In this document: positions 15,932 to 26,322 of the stretch, in pieces
How the letters are laid out: each line of letters starts with the position of its first letter
Position numbering within the stretch: the stretch's first letter is position 1
Source: Echinococcus granulosus
Taxonomy: Eukaryota; Platyhelminthes; Cestoda; Cyclophyllidea; Taeniidae
DNA: 64,000 bases
Direction: 5' to 3'
Assembly (NCBI RefSeq): GCF_000524195.1
Contig: NW_020170381.1
Span: forward strand, 3,257,986-3,321,985
Position numbers and translations under genes: made by a program
Notes under the pieces: generated by a model
What the model saw: only the letters and a program-made list of their open reading frames with translations
What the model was told of the DNA's origin: nothing
Databases searched by the model: none

Positions 15932-18900
15932 CTATCGGCGGTATCGGAAGCGTTTAAAGTGGAACCAGAGCTGAAAGATGGTGTTGTGGAATTGGCACCG
16001 GAACCCGTGTTTGTACGAGTACTCCCACTCACGACTGACGATCTTAAAGGCGATATCCTCGTAAGGCGGACCTGCAATGAAGCGGAGAATCTCGAAGTCG
16101 GGCTCACCGTCGCAAGGTATTCGCGTGTACGTGGGTGTCTTGGTCATATCGATAAGATCGGGGTAGAAGATATTGAACTTGTAGCCTTGGACCACTTTTG
16201 GTGGGGGATTATCCAGATCGTAGTGAGTCTGATTGTACTTGTTCCACACGAAGCCCGTGTGCACACGATTGAAGAAGCGCGGTTTACGCGGACGGTACTT
16301 GTCGGACCAGAGAAATGACTGATCCTCCAGTGGTGCCTAAATTAATGTATGTTCGGAGTATGATAACTGGTATCTAAAATAACACCTAGTTCAGTCCGAT
16401 GAATTCTTAATCAAGGGGACAATATTCTCTCAAAATTTCAGCACAGCAAAGAAATCATATTATGTCAACAGGAATAAAAGCAATAACTTCTAAGAAATGA
16501 TGTCACCTAACATAACCATTGAAAAATGGCCTAAATTGAGATACGATTACGTAAAACGACTTACCAGTACGCTGAATTCTGCATCCCCCTCTTCCACACC
16601 CTCACGAGCTCGTTTCATTAATTCCTCTTCGGCAGTCTTGCGCAGGGCTCCGGTGTGCATCACATCCTTCCTCTGTTAGTAACAGAAGTGCGAGCGATGT
16701 AAATAGACGCATTCAATAAAACATATATTTTAATGCACGCTCCATTAAACAGCTCTATATTAATAAAGTAAGACTAGAATATCTTTAAAGACATTAAGCT
16801 AACAAATTACGTAAAATAAAAGTCAGCATGGCACTTTATTTGCATTGCAGATAGGAGACGTAAATTACGAGAATTTCCGCAATAAACCAGAATGCAGAAC
16901 ACTTTGTTCTAGCGATAATAAATTAAAATGCAAGACTAGGTGACAGAGATTAGCGTTCAGTCAAGGTGTTATAGGGAGTAGGTTGTGCCAACACCCTAGG
17001 GCAAAACCGATCCATATACAGACTAGAAGCAGATTTGATAAAAGAAACGAGTTCACCAAGACCAATAAGACAGGCAACAAACCTGATACTCCAACTTGGC
17101 ACGATCATCTTGCGCATCGTATAACACAGCGTCAATCTCTACATCTGACTGATCCAGTAGAACAGGCGAATAAAGTGAAGAATCGTACGGGTCTGGCTGA
17201 TTAGAAACACCCGGCGCTTCCGGTTGTGCCGTGGAAGGGCCTGGAGTAGGCTCAATTTCTTCTTGATTCGCCGGAGCCGAGGGATCCTCAGGCCCCTTCT
17301 TGGCCTCTCCCAACTGCTGTCCTTCATCTCTCTGCATTTTAAAGACAGCTTGTTGTTGCAACTCCCGAATCTGCTCGACCATATTGTATGTGGACCCAGA
17401 GCCACTGGGGAAAATGGGATTGGAATCGTTACTCGCACTGGAAATCCCCTGATTTTGCTGAAGGAAAGCGAGTTTACGGCGAAGATGCTCCTGATGCCTT
17501 TCACGGAGGCGTGTTCGAGCCATCTGAGCAGCCACGAATTGCGATAGCGTCTCCCAGTACCCAACATCCACGCCCTCGCCACCATGCAATTTAGGTTGAA
17601 TCTAAGTAGACAGGACAAAAGCGTGTAGGTAAATGTAAAATATTGTAAGGAAAAGCCTGTCTAATAAGACTCAAGCCAATGGATTAGGTAGTTTAAATAA
17701 ACTATCATTTTTAAGGTGAGTGAGGAAAGGATAACAAGAAAAAAGAACGGTGAACTACGGCAGAAACACACACCTGTCGTTCAAGAGCTGCTAGCTGAGC
17801 GTAAGTTTTGGACTTGAGTGTGTCAGCAACTGACTGTAGAACGGAGTTACTAATGTTGACCGAAGTGTGTCTTCCTCCGCCTCCTTCTGCATCCTCATCT
17901 TGCCTCAGACGCCGCAGTTCGTCCTCCACTATCACCGTCATGTCCCGCCAGTACTCCACGTTCTGACCCTTCTCAAGTTCCATGTACACAATCTGGATAA
18001 ACGAAGAGGAAAAGGTACACGCACCTGCCTTTTGTAACCCAATGACAGTGACCTTTAGTGTTGAGAGTTCATTTTTCAGAAAATAACTTACATCTAGAGT
18101 GCAATGACCCGCTGGAAAACATTTGAAATTCGGTTTCAGTGCATCGAGTTCAGATAGCTGGTTAATATATTTAATTATATTGCCGAAATAAACAATCTAC
18201 TTATAATTGAACCTGCTTTGAAATGAAGAAGCTAAGCCAGGGAGACTTTAAAAGTTGAAACAACCCATCAGAACTTCCCGCCAAATAAACAACAAAAAAT
18301 GACTAAAAGAACTCGAAAATAAGAAATTATAACGAAACACCATAGAGGTACAACCTACTTTAACCGCTCAAAAACGGCACATGCAGTAGGAATTCGAATC
18401 CAGAAAAGCCTATTTTGGGGTCCATTTATTACACGGGAAGCAAAAAATCTCGCACCAGCGCAGACTAATGTTATGGAATCTTACATGAATTGGCAAGTCC
18501 GTTTTAAGGCAAATGAGAAGAATAGATAAAAATAACCACACCTTTATGTCGACCAGTAGATCCTCCAGATCATCGATGCTCAGCCCGACCAAAAATTGCG
18601 TCGGTTCCATCACCTCGATAGCGCTAGATATGTCGCCACCATTGGTCATGTTCTGTGCACCCTCATCCTGATCAGCTATATATTTCGAAAGTAAATCAAT
18701 CGGCTTGGCACGACCATCGGCGATTCGGATGCGTGAGCGCAGCTTTGCTTGCTCTAAGTGAAACGTATCTTCTTGTTGTCCCCAAGACTTATAGTACTCG
18801 GCCTCTCTTTCACGCTGAAGCATTTCCAACTCCTTTTCTCTCTCCTCCTTCTCTCTTTCTCTCTCCAGCCGTCGTCGGCGGACATTCTCCAGCTCCCGCC

Positions 18901-19661
18901 TATTTTCTTCCATCTTCTGTGCTTGCAGCGTTTGCAGTCGCGCACCATCAAGGTGAGAGAGACCCTTATCATCAATCTTTTTGCGCCAAACGAATGTTTC
19001 TGATAGGTGTCGATCCCCAAATGGATTATCTTCATTTGTGTAACCGAGATAGTCCTTGCCCCAGCCAAGTTTTTCTCGACGACGGCGCTCCTTGCGCTCT
19101 TTCTTGGCCATTCGACGGGCACGTTTTTCTTCTGGAGTTTCCAGTTCCTTCATAATTGCCTTAAAATGATGCATTGAAAGCAACCGATTAAAGCAAATTC
19201 TCAGAGGCAATTACATAATTCTACCCATATGTATGCAAAAACATCATTAATGATTCAATAATGATTCTAGGTAACGGGATAATTCGGAAAACCAAAGTAG
19301 ATCTTAACAGATTTTGTTCTGCGGGTTGTATGAAGCTTTGGATCCTGAATGATTGTAACAGTGTAAGCAAGATCGCTCGCTGCTTCAGTGAGAACCTTGT
19401 TTTAGTAATCAATTGGTTTGGAAATATTATAAAGACTCAACAGCTAACCTTCTTCTGTCGGACCATTTCCTTGAGCTTTTGAATTTCTTCAGGTGGAAGG
19501 GAAATCTCCGAATCCGATGAGCTTGACGATTTGGACCATTTTCCGTGTTTATGAGAGCTCCGCTCGTTCGAAGCACGTTTACCCCTGCTCTTGGACGGGA
19601 AATCACGAGTACGCCGGAGCTTATCCCTCGATCTACCACCATCACGCTCACGGGAGGACAT
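15932..19661 (-). CDS. CACTIN: Cactin
   Basis: Nuclear protein conserved in eukaryotes and linked to pre-mRNA splicing; it was named for binding the IkB protein Cactus in Drosophila. Exons (plus-strand positions, transcribed downwards): 19449-19661, 18542-19159, 17774-17992, 17083-17601, 16565-16672, 15932-16336; all phase 0, about 693 aa (human 758). The N-terminus is Arg/Ser-rich. A long charged coiled coil follows, with TPEEKRARRMAKKERKER, GWGKDYLGYTNEDNPFGD and LRSRIRIADGRAKPIDLL. Next come MELEKGQNVEYWRDMT and MARTRLRERHQEHLR. The C-terminal cactin domain is almost invariant: DKYRPRKPRFFNRVHTGF, WNKYNQTHYDLDNPPPK, VQGYKFNIFYPDLID, GPPYEDIAFKIV, REWEYS and HGFRCQF, ending FRYRR. The variable region around 17.2 kb (Pro/Glu-rich) is poorly conserved in the family. 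Its start lies 93 nt after the TIMM22 stop. Confidence 0.97.
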
Positions 19662-19734
19662 CTTAATGCAAAATAATATTTGAATAATAGAATTGGTGAG
19701 TCAGAGCTCCAGAAGATCCCATTACAAAATACCT

Positions 19735-19740
19735 TTTATT
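19735..19740 (-). terminator. Polyadenylation signal of TIMM22
   Basis: AATAAA on the minus strand, about 15 nt past the TIMM22 stop and about 75 nt upstream of the cactin ATG. So the two transcripts would have to be processed within a very short spacer. Confidence 0.5.
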
Positions 19741-19754
19741 ATGGAAATAAACAG

Positions 19755-20484
19755 TCACATATTATGCCTGAAGTAATAATCGACAATAGTAGAGAAACAA
19801 GCAAATCCCACAGCGCCAGCTGCCCCTGCCTTCAAGCCGGCCCGCAAGCCAATCGACCCACCGACGAGGGCTCCCGTAACCGTACTATTGAACAAGTCAG
19901 ACCGTCCTCGGTACTAAAAGAGTTAAAATGTAGGCAGCTTACACTCTCCAATCCACATTCGGTACCGGCGAAAAGAGCGCCTATGACTGCAAAGTTTTTC
20001 CCATGAGATATAGCGCGAGCATACATTTCCTTTGCAACAGTTTTGACAGACACTGTCTCTGTCCCAGTGACAGTACTTAACGGATCAATACTCGCAGTAA
20101 ACAATCCGAACACACCACCCAACACAAGTCCTGAATGTAGTAAAGCTGTGCAATCAGGTTACCACCAACAGAGCTAATGAGGGTTTTAAATGTACAGCCG
20201 TCCATGAATCTATGGACGTAAATCTCCTCACGACTAGGCAGTGGGATAGTAGGAACCCTCAACATCACCATTGAACTTAGGTTTTTGGAAATATGATTAG
20301 ATAAAGTCCTCTTGAGAAGGAGAGGATCATCGGTATCAGTAGCTGTTTTGAACCCCGCAGAAAGCATTGAAAGTCTATTTTTGTCATCATCAGATAAATC
20401 CAATATATGTTTGTAACGCTCTCGGAGTAGATGCTGGACCTCCGCGACGCGATCTTCAGCACCAGACGCAGGAGACTGTGTCAT
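19755..20484 (-). CDS. TIMM22: Mitochondrial import inner membrane translocase subunit Tim22
   Basis: Core channel of the carrier translocase that inserts multi-spanning carrier proteins into the inner mitochondrial membrane. Exons: 20163-20484, 19943-20130, 19755-19913; phases 1 and 0 agree; about 222 aa (human 194). The Tim17/Tim22/Tim23 domain fills the C-terminal two thirds: GCTFKTLISSVGG, then LVLGGVFGLFTASIDP, KNFAVIGALFAGTECGLES, YRGRSD, and the Gly-rich GALVGGSIGLRAGLKAG segment before a YYF tail. These give the expected four hydrophobic stretches. Two cysteines match the pair that forms an intramolecular disulphide in Tim22 (GCTFK and GTEC). The N-terminal extension (about 75 residues) is not conserved, and the start is the first ATG compatible with the length. 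Introns are 32 nt (20131-20162) and 29 nt (19914-19942). Confidence 0.95.
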
Positions 20485-21044
20485 AGTGTGTAAACCGACT
20501 GCGCATATGAACCACCTCCTAAAAAGGTCCATTAAAACAAGGAGACAAATGTTTAAGCCACACATTTTTGCAGAGTTATTTCGTTATTTGCAAAAAAATA
20601 AAGGGGCCCATTTGTACAATTGAAAAATGATAAGTAATGGACCAATTTAATGACCACCATTACTGCCTATCAAACCTCCCAATCCTCAAAAGAGCTACGT
20701 CGCATTTAGTAGATTGTTTAACCTGACAACAAAAATTTGCTTAAAAATTGTATTTAGGACCGGTTTTCTTTCTTGCTATCAATTTTGTTTAAGACACTAA
20801 TTTAGTGAGTCCCGCGCTAACTTGAGCAATGGGGAATTAGTTCATCCCGCTTCCTTTAAGGCTTATAAATGGGACGAAGTTGCAGGCAGAATGGGACCAA
20901 GCGTCCCCCCTAGTACAAGGGAATTCAGCAATTTTTGCTCCGGTTTTGTGGGCGTTTTTAAAGTATTAACTGTATTTTACAGCCATCGCAGTCGGCTAAG
21001 GGAGAATGTCGGGAACGATGTTAGAAAGGAAGATAGGTAGTAAC

Positions 21045-21245
21045 TTCGCAATTCATGTAGTGCCTTGAGACTCCCCCGAGGACGGAAGATAACTTGATAC
21101 TCGGGTAGAGTATACATGTTCAAAATACGGTAGGGTTTGGGGCTACTAGCACGGCCCAGAGGCCAGCTCACCCAACGAGGCTACAACGGCTAGGACGCAA
21201 AGTGACCTCCTACCAAAACCGAGAGTTGAGCAACCGACGTATGGC
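21045..21245 (+). repeat. Dispersed repeat copy, forward
   Basis: Shows GAGACTCCCCCGAGGACG, TGATACTCGGGTAGA, GGGGCTACTAGCACGGCCC, GCCAGCTCACCCAACGAGG and TACCAAAACCGAGAG in the order of the 48.4-kb copy. It is one of the better-preserved members and faces a reverse copy 210 nt away. Confidence 0.7.
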
Positions 21246-21454
21246 GTTATCAAACCATGCGCTTAAACACGCAGACGTCTTTGCGGCGACAATTTGTAAT
21301 TTTTGCCTGTGAGATGACCTTTGGCCAAACTAACAGACTCCCAGTTCCTCAGTTCGCTAATAATTTGTTTTCCATGCTACTTCGGCTCATTGCAACTTCA
21401 AGAAAGACTACAAGATGCCACCATGCTGAACAAGACTATTCGTTTAACTCTTTA

Positions 21455-21625
21455 TTTAGGTTTTGGGGGCACTTAAAGCCCCTTTTCTGGACACCCACTG
21501 GGCGGCACGACCTCGGGGCCAAGGCAGTACGTCGATAATACGTATTCGCTCTTAGTCTTATAGCTTCTTTCGTCTTCAGGGAAGTCTCAGAACTCTACAA
21601 AGTCCATTTCTACGTTTGAAAACCA
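21455..21625 (-). repeat. Dispersed repeat copy, reverse
   Basis: Carries GACCTCGGGGCC, the CTTTCGTCTTCAGGGAAGTCTCAGA block and ACTCTACAAAGTCC, matching the reverse complement of the forward members. It forms a tail-to-tail inverted pair with 21045-21245. Confidence 0.6.
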
Positions 21626-22687
21626 GTAGTGGTTTGTTGCGTGCTTTGCGTCGTTCCAATAATTGCGGACACTTGGGGTTTGATTTCTATGACTTCATGT
21701 ACATTCGCAGGTCTTTAACAATCAATAATTTTTAGCAAATATTAGATGCACATAAGTGTATCCACTAATTAAATAGAAAAATCAAGTGGCGAGTCAATCA
21801 AAGCAGATACTAAGTCAAGCGCTTAAAATCCCGACCCATTTAAGTAGCCATATATTTGATGTCATTTTAAAGGCATTTCCCCACTTTGTTGTTTGTTTTT
21901 TTGCCGACCTTTTGTCTTTGGAAGAGAGGTCCATGCAATGTCAGAAAAGAAGCGAGAAAAGGGGGTAATATTTTAGGAGCGATCACTCAGTTATCAGCAT
22001 TATTACTAAGATGAATACTTTTTTTTAATGGTGGCCCAGGAAATCGAACCCAAGGATCTTGATTCAGGGTGTCAAATTTCCCTTGATCTTGATGAAACGA
22101 CAGCAAATGAGACCACATCGTGCATTCTAATGTTCCATTTCAAGTATTAGAATTTTGGTTCTAAAAAATTGGGGAAAATGCAGATAATCGTGACTTCAAC
22201 AAGAATGGTCGAATGAGAGCTTTCGTGTAAATTCGTGGGCATCATCAAACCAGTGAAAGAAGTCACTTTACGTGAAGTGGAAGATGGCACAAATTTTGAC
22301 TTGCGAGCTGGCACGAGCATAAGAGAAGAAGGGCAACTATTTGCTTCACCTTGCAACCCCAGTCACTCCACTTATTTCCTTCAGCCTTCACACTTTGGGT
22401 TTTACAGACATAGTAAAGTAGCAATAAAAATTATGCACTGAAATTGACTGCCATACGTGTTCGAGAATTAGCTATACTCGTTTTTTCCTGGCTAACGTAC
22501 GAAGCTATACTTTTGAAGGAAGACATTTACCGAATTTACCGACTGGATTCTATTGATAAACCAGCAGAGGCCAATCGCGTCACCAAACGAAGCCAGGAGA
22601 TGATCGCCTTTCTTCATAGAATTCAAGCCATAGGTATTTCATTTACTGCCTAATTCCTTTGGCAAATAAACCGCATAAATTTTAGTG

Positions 22688-22693
22688 TTTATT
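22688..22693 (-). terminator. AATAAA overlapping the MTHFS stop
   Basis: On the minus strand the MTHFS stop reads TAAATAAAC, so the hexamer starts on the last base of the stop codon. A very short 3' UTR would follow if it is used. Confidence 0.45.
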
Positions 22694-23684
22694 TAGGTAG
22701 AAATAACCGCATCTATAACAATGTCATGTTGGTCTGTGTAAATTCTATCCACAATCTGTTCAGAGAATGCCAAGGCTATAGTGCGGGGTAGTAGTCGATT
22801 AGGATGGGTCTCTAGGTAGAACTTACGCAATCCGGCTAGGTACTGATCGTAGAAGCCTTTTCCACGTCCCAACCGCTCACCTTTCATTGTAAACGCCAGA
22901 CCAGGCACAACGAACAGGTCCACGGCTAAATGAAAGTAGAAACACAGATGATTAAATGTTGATGACACACTTTCATTGCTGTGATTGGGTGTCATGATCG
23001 AGAAAGGAAATACTGCCCGGAAGCCTACCGGTGCTTTGAAATGGAGGCAGGGCGGATATTCACCTATTACCGGACGCCTAGAGCCTTTGATAGGTAGAAA
23101 AACTTATTATATATGGAAATCACACATTGGTGTAGCTTCATTGCCTACAGTCGAACTCATGACAGTATTTAAAATAAGCTCAGAGCACGTAAGTATTTAA
23201 TTAGAAAAAAAACCCCACAGTGCGTGAGAGCATCGTCTTGATCGACGCCGTCCGAAGGCTGAGGAGGCTCTCGGACACCGAATTTGTTGAGGGGCCAGGA
23301 AAGAAGTTGGTCCGCATCGTGCAATCGTCGCATGCGCATAAGGCCCAGGCGAGTGCTCAATTCATAACCGCGTCCCTGCGTCTCCGTAATGATCTGCGGC
23401 ACGACCACAACTTTGCCCCTCCTCAGAGCGTCTCGAATTAGCGTGCTCGTGTCCGGCTCGGTGGAGAAACTCACGTATATAGAGACACCTTTAGCGGTTT
23501 TGTAGAACTCATGCGCCAGCACCTACTAAGGCATTGCGTACTTGCAACCGAAAGCAGTCACGCGTGACTGTGTACACTGACAGTAGCGTACCAACTGTAG
23601 GAGGAGCTCGGAATTCTTCAATCTCACACTCGAAGGAATGCTTGCCAATAATAGCTTCATGTGGTTGCGAAGATCTTGTTTGTT
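22693..23684 (-). CDS. MTHFS: 5-formyltetrahydrofolate cyclo-ligase
   Basis: Converts 5-formyl-THF to 5,10-methenyl-THF with ATP, returning stored folate to one-carbon metabolism; cytosolic. Exons: 23592-23684, 23219-23522, 22693-22925; about 210 aa (human 203). Exon 1 encodes KQDLRNHMKLLL and RLKNSELLLQ, the family's N-terminal helices. Exon 2 encodes VLAHEFYKTAKGVSIYVSF and RRGKVVVVPQI. Exon 3 has VVPGLAF followed by the signature GERLGRGKGFYDQYL and TIALAFSEQIV. The junction between exons 2 and 3 uses a weak donor (GTGGGG at 23218) chosen because it keeps phase. No ATG is encoded at the start: the first exon opens directly after a good acceptor (TTTTTTCTAAACTTAG) with AAC in phase 0. The initiator must lie in an unseen upstream exon or come from a trans-spliced leader. 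Confidence 0.88.
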
Positions 23685-24158
23685 CTAAGTTTAGAAAAAA
23701 AACTTTTGCATGTGAGTCGTCGACCGGATTTAAATATGGACGAAATACACAGCCAATGCTTTAACAATCATTATGGTATATTTTAGCCAGCTACGTAAAT
23801 AACAGCCACACTTTCATTGAAACTCATAAATACAACACCATAGATTACATCATTTATTCCAGTTAGAATAATGGGCTGAATGTTACGTAGAGAAAAGGTT
23901 ACCAGCAGTGCCTAAGACTAATAACCTTAGAACGAAGGGAAGACCGAGAACTAGATGTGCTTAAGAATGACATATTCCACTCACCATAGTCCTTTCAGTT
24001 CAGTCTGAAATATGATGCAAGAAATAAAATAGGAATTAATCCATAGCCGAAAAATCAGCAGTCAAATTTGATTAGTCATAGTGGAGAATGGAAGAGTTTA
24101 GGAACAAAACAGGAGTATCCATTGTGTAAGATGGTTTACTTTTGAAAAATAGAGTACA

Positions 24159-25160
24159 TTAAGAGATCAAGTTCAGAAAATCTTTCAAGGAGGATCGATC
24201 ATTCTTCGCCTTCTTGACGCTGGGCTGTTGAAGGCGCACCTCTTCCATCAAATCATTCTTCTTCCTCTTCTTCTTCCGAGAATTTTTAACACTAACGTTA
24301 AATGCAAGTCGGCATGTGGAAGGCAACCACAAACTCACCTGAAGGTGGAGAAAGGGGACAAAGCCAAAATTTCTGACGGTGCAATTGGTTTGAGCCCCCT
24401 AAACATGTTGGAAATAACAGCGAAGATTTACAAACTCACGGGACTGGGATAGTTCTAGACATAGCGGTCCGTGTGCTTGTTCTCACCCGGCAAAATCGGC
24501 AAGCGAAAGTCTAGGATTAAGGAGGTAGTAAAGACGTGACATTAAATCACACACCTCCCTAATCTGATCGGTTGATATTTTATCTCGTTTTTGCTTAAGC
24601 GCCCTGACCCGACAGATGCGATCAGAATGGGACAAATTTCGATAGCATCCAGGACAAACGTCAGAACAGCATCCGGGACCTTGAAAAGCATGAGTTGAGA
24701 GCAAGAGGAAAAAAAACTCATTAAAGGGTAGGTGAATGATTTGACTTACGGAAAGGCAGCAGGGATCTGAGACTGAGGTATCTGAGCAGAACAAAAAATA
24801 GTAAATATTTATTCCGCAATCGAAGTCTAGTTGGGCCCACATAAGCTAGCAATTCATAGTTCAGGGGCGAGTGTCAAAGCTTAACAATTTTTGCAATGAA
24901 TTCAAAAGTTCGATGCAGTTTGGTTAATCCTAAGGCGTTTGAGGGGTAATTTTAGATTCACTGCATAATTAAATAAAAATCCTGATAAATTTCACAAAAT
25001 TTGGGCATAACAATCGAAAAGAGGTAAGGTAGGGAGCATGGACGTTTACAATTTGGAAATCTCACCTATTATACAACTGATCTAGTGTGGTGCCTTTGAA
25101 TACACGCCTCCTTGAAAGGCATAGCTCCCTTGTTTTCCTGTTAAATTCGTCAACATCCAT
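24159..25160 (-). CDS. Unrecognised small basic protein with a Cys-rich segment
   Basis: I do not recognise this gene. Six exons chain without a phase break: 25066-25160, 24750-24781 (32 nt), 24487-24679, 24440-24454 (15 nt), 24339-24398, 24159-24291; 175 aa. All introns are GT-AG: 284, 70, 32, 41 and 47 nt. The ATG at 25160 sits in GAGAATGG. The protein has an N-terminal basic helix (FNRKTRELCLSRRRVF), a cysteine cluster (PGCCSDVCPGCYRNL, then DRICRVRALKQKRDK), a middle helix with LMSRLYYLL, a Ser/Pro linker, and a Lys/Arg-rich tail (NSRKKKRKKNDL) ending LKDFLNLIS. A basic tail suggests a nuclear or nucleolar protein. The CxxC-plus-Cys block and basic C-terminus faintly recall the Rpp21/Rpr2/Snm1 subunits of RNase P/MRP, but the second CxxC expected there is missing. 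The assignment is speculative. Confidence 0.6.
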
Positions 25161-26322
25161 TCTCTACTAGAGGAGAGAAGTAAAATACAAATAAAACGAG
25201 ACAGATTGGAGGTTGCTAAAGCATAAGCGAAAAGGCGACCAAGCAAGCACACAATGGAGGCGAGGAAAATACTAGCACCAAGGAATCATGTCTCGTGAAC
25301 TAGTTAAAAACACAAAACCAACCACAACCCGCCAAGATTTCAAGTAAAGCGATTAAATCAAATGCGTGGGCTGACAGAAATCAGGCCACAGATCGTGACA
25401 TCCCACCATGGTGGTAATAGTACTAGTGTGAAAACATTCACGAACATGTTGACCAAACAATCAGGCTGGAATCTTTTGCTTGGTGCGTTTTTTTTAAAAA
25501 CCCTCCTAATTCATTCAACTACATAACACTCCAATGTTAAAAATACCATCATTTTTCACTTAAAATAATCCTTAAAGTTGGCATGCAATTTGTACACCTT
25601 TGCGGAAATGATCCTCCATAATGGCAATCCAGATCTGAGCATTCATTTCTACGATCCACACCAAATATGTACTTTTGGCAACGTGATCAACTTAGGCCTA
25701 GTTTAATCACACGCGTTAAGAGCAATCACGTCAATCAAGACCGAATAAGTGTTACAGGGTGTACATGCCTTGCAATACCCTGTCACTAGTCAAGACAAAA
25801 TAATCGCTATCTACTGCCACTAGCCCACATGAGCTTCCGCACAAAAAACAAACTCACGACTGCACTGAATAAATACCGGGTAGAAATTCACAACACGTGC
25901 ATATATTCCTTAATAGCAAACAAATCTTCAGAATGACTTTGATTTTAGCACCAGATCCGCCGAATGCCACAATCACGAGGTACTAGAACCGATGCAAAGG
26001 CAATTTTAACTCATCGTGTCAAGTAGCTATGCAGCAAAGTAAGATGCAGATGTCAAAACGAGACCGGATTTCTTATAACTTTTTTTTGGCAAGCCAATCA
26101 ACTTTAGATTCAACTATTTACCATGGTGTACCTAAAGAGTAACGGTATCGAAGCAAATGGAATAGATGACATTTAAGCACTCAGAAGTCAAATTTTAGAT
26201 GGAAATTCATTTAGTATAAATTGACAGAAGAAATTATGCAATCAATCGAAGTTGCAAGTTAAAGATTGACAAAAAGGAAATGATAAGATAAACTTGTTTG
26301 ATGATAGAGGTTAGCACAAGCC
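25161..26322. other. Spacer between EXOC4 and the small gene
   Basis: About 1.16 kb, AT-rich, with no coding pattern on either strand. Both flanking genes read leftwards, so it should hold the EXOC4 3' UTR and the promoter of the gene at 25160. Confidence 0.5.

Larger units (their letters stand above)
20485..22692. other. Spacer with repeats and unexplained open stretches
   Basis: About 2.2 kb between TIMM22 and the MTHFS 3' end. It contains dispersed repeat copies at 21045-21245 (+) and 21455-21625 (-). Two open stretches on the plus strand (22028-22143 and about 22441-22640) look coding by composition but could not be joined in phase or tied to a family. Confidence 0.5.

Noticed and set aside
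18655..19155. Long open frame on the plus strand opposite cactin exon 2
   Set aside because: It is the antisense of the highly charged coiled coil; Glu/Lys/Arg-rich coding strands produce such open complements.
20822..21040. 72-codon open frame with a coherent-looking start
   Set aside because: It adjoins the repeat pair at 21.0-21.6 kb and shows no domain, splice context or partner exon.
22025..22075. tRNA-like B-box on the minus strand (GGGTTCGATTTC followed by GGGCCACCA)
   Set aside because: The T-arm does not pair over five bases and no A-box or acceptor stem was found upstream, so it is not a functional tRNA. A tRNA-derived SINE end remains conceivable but unsupported.
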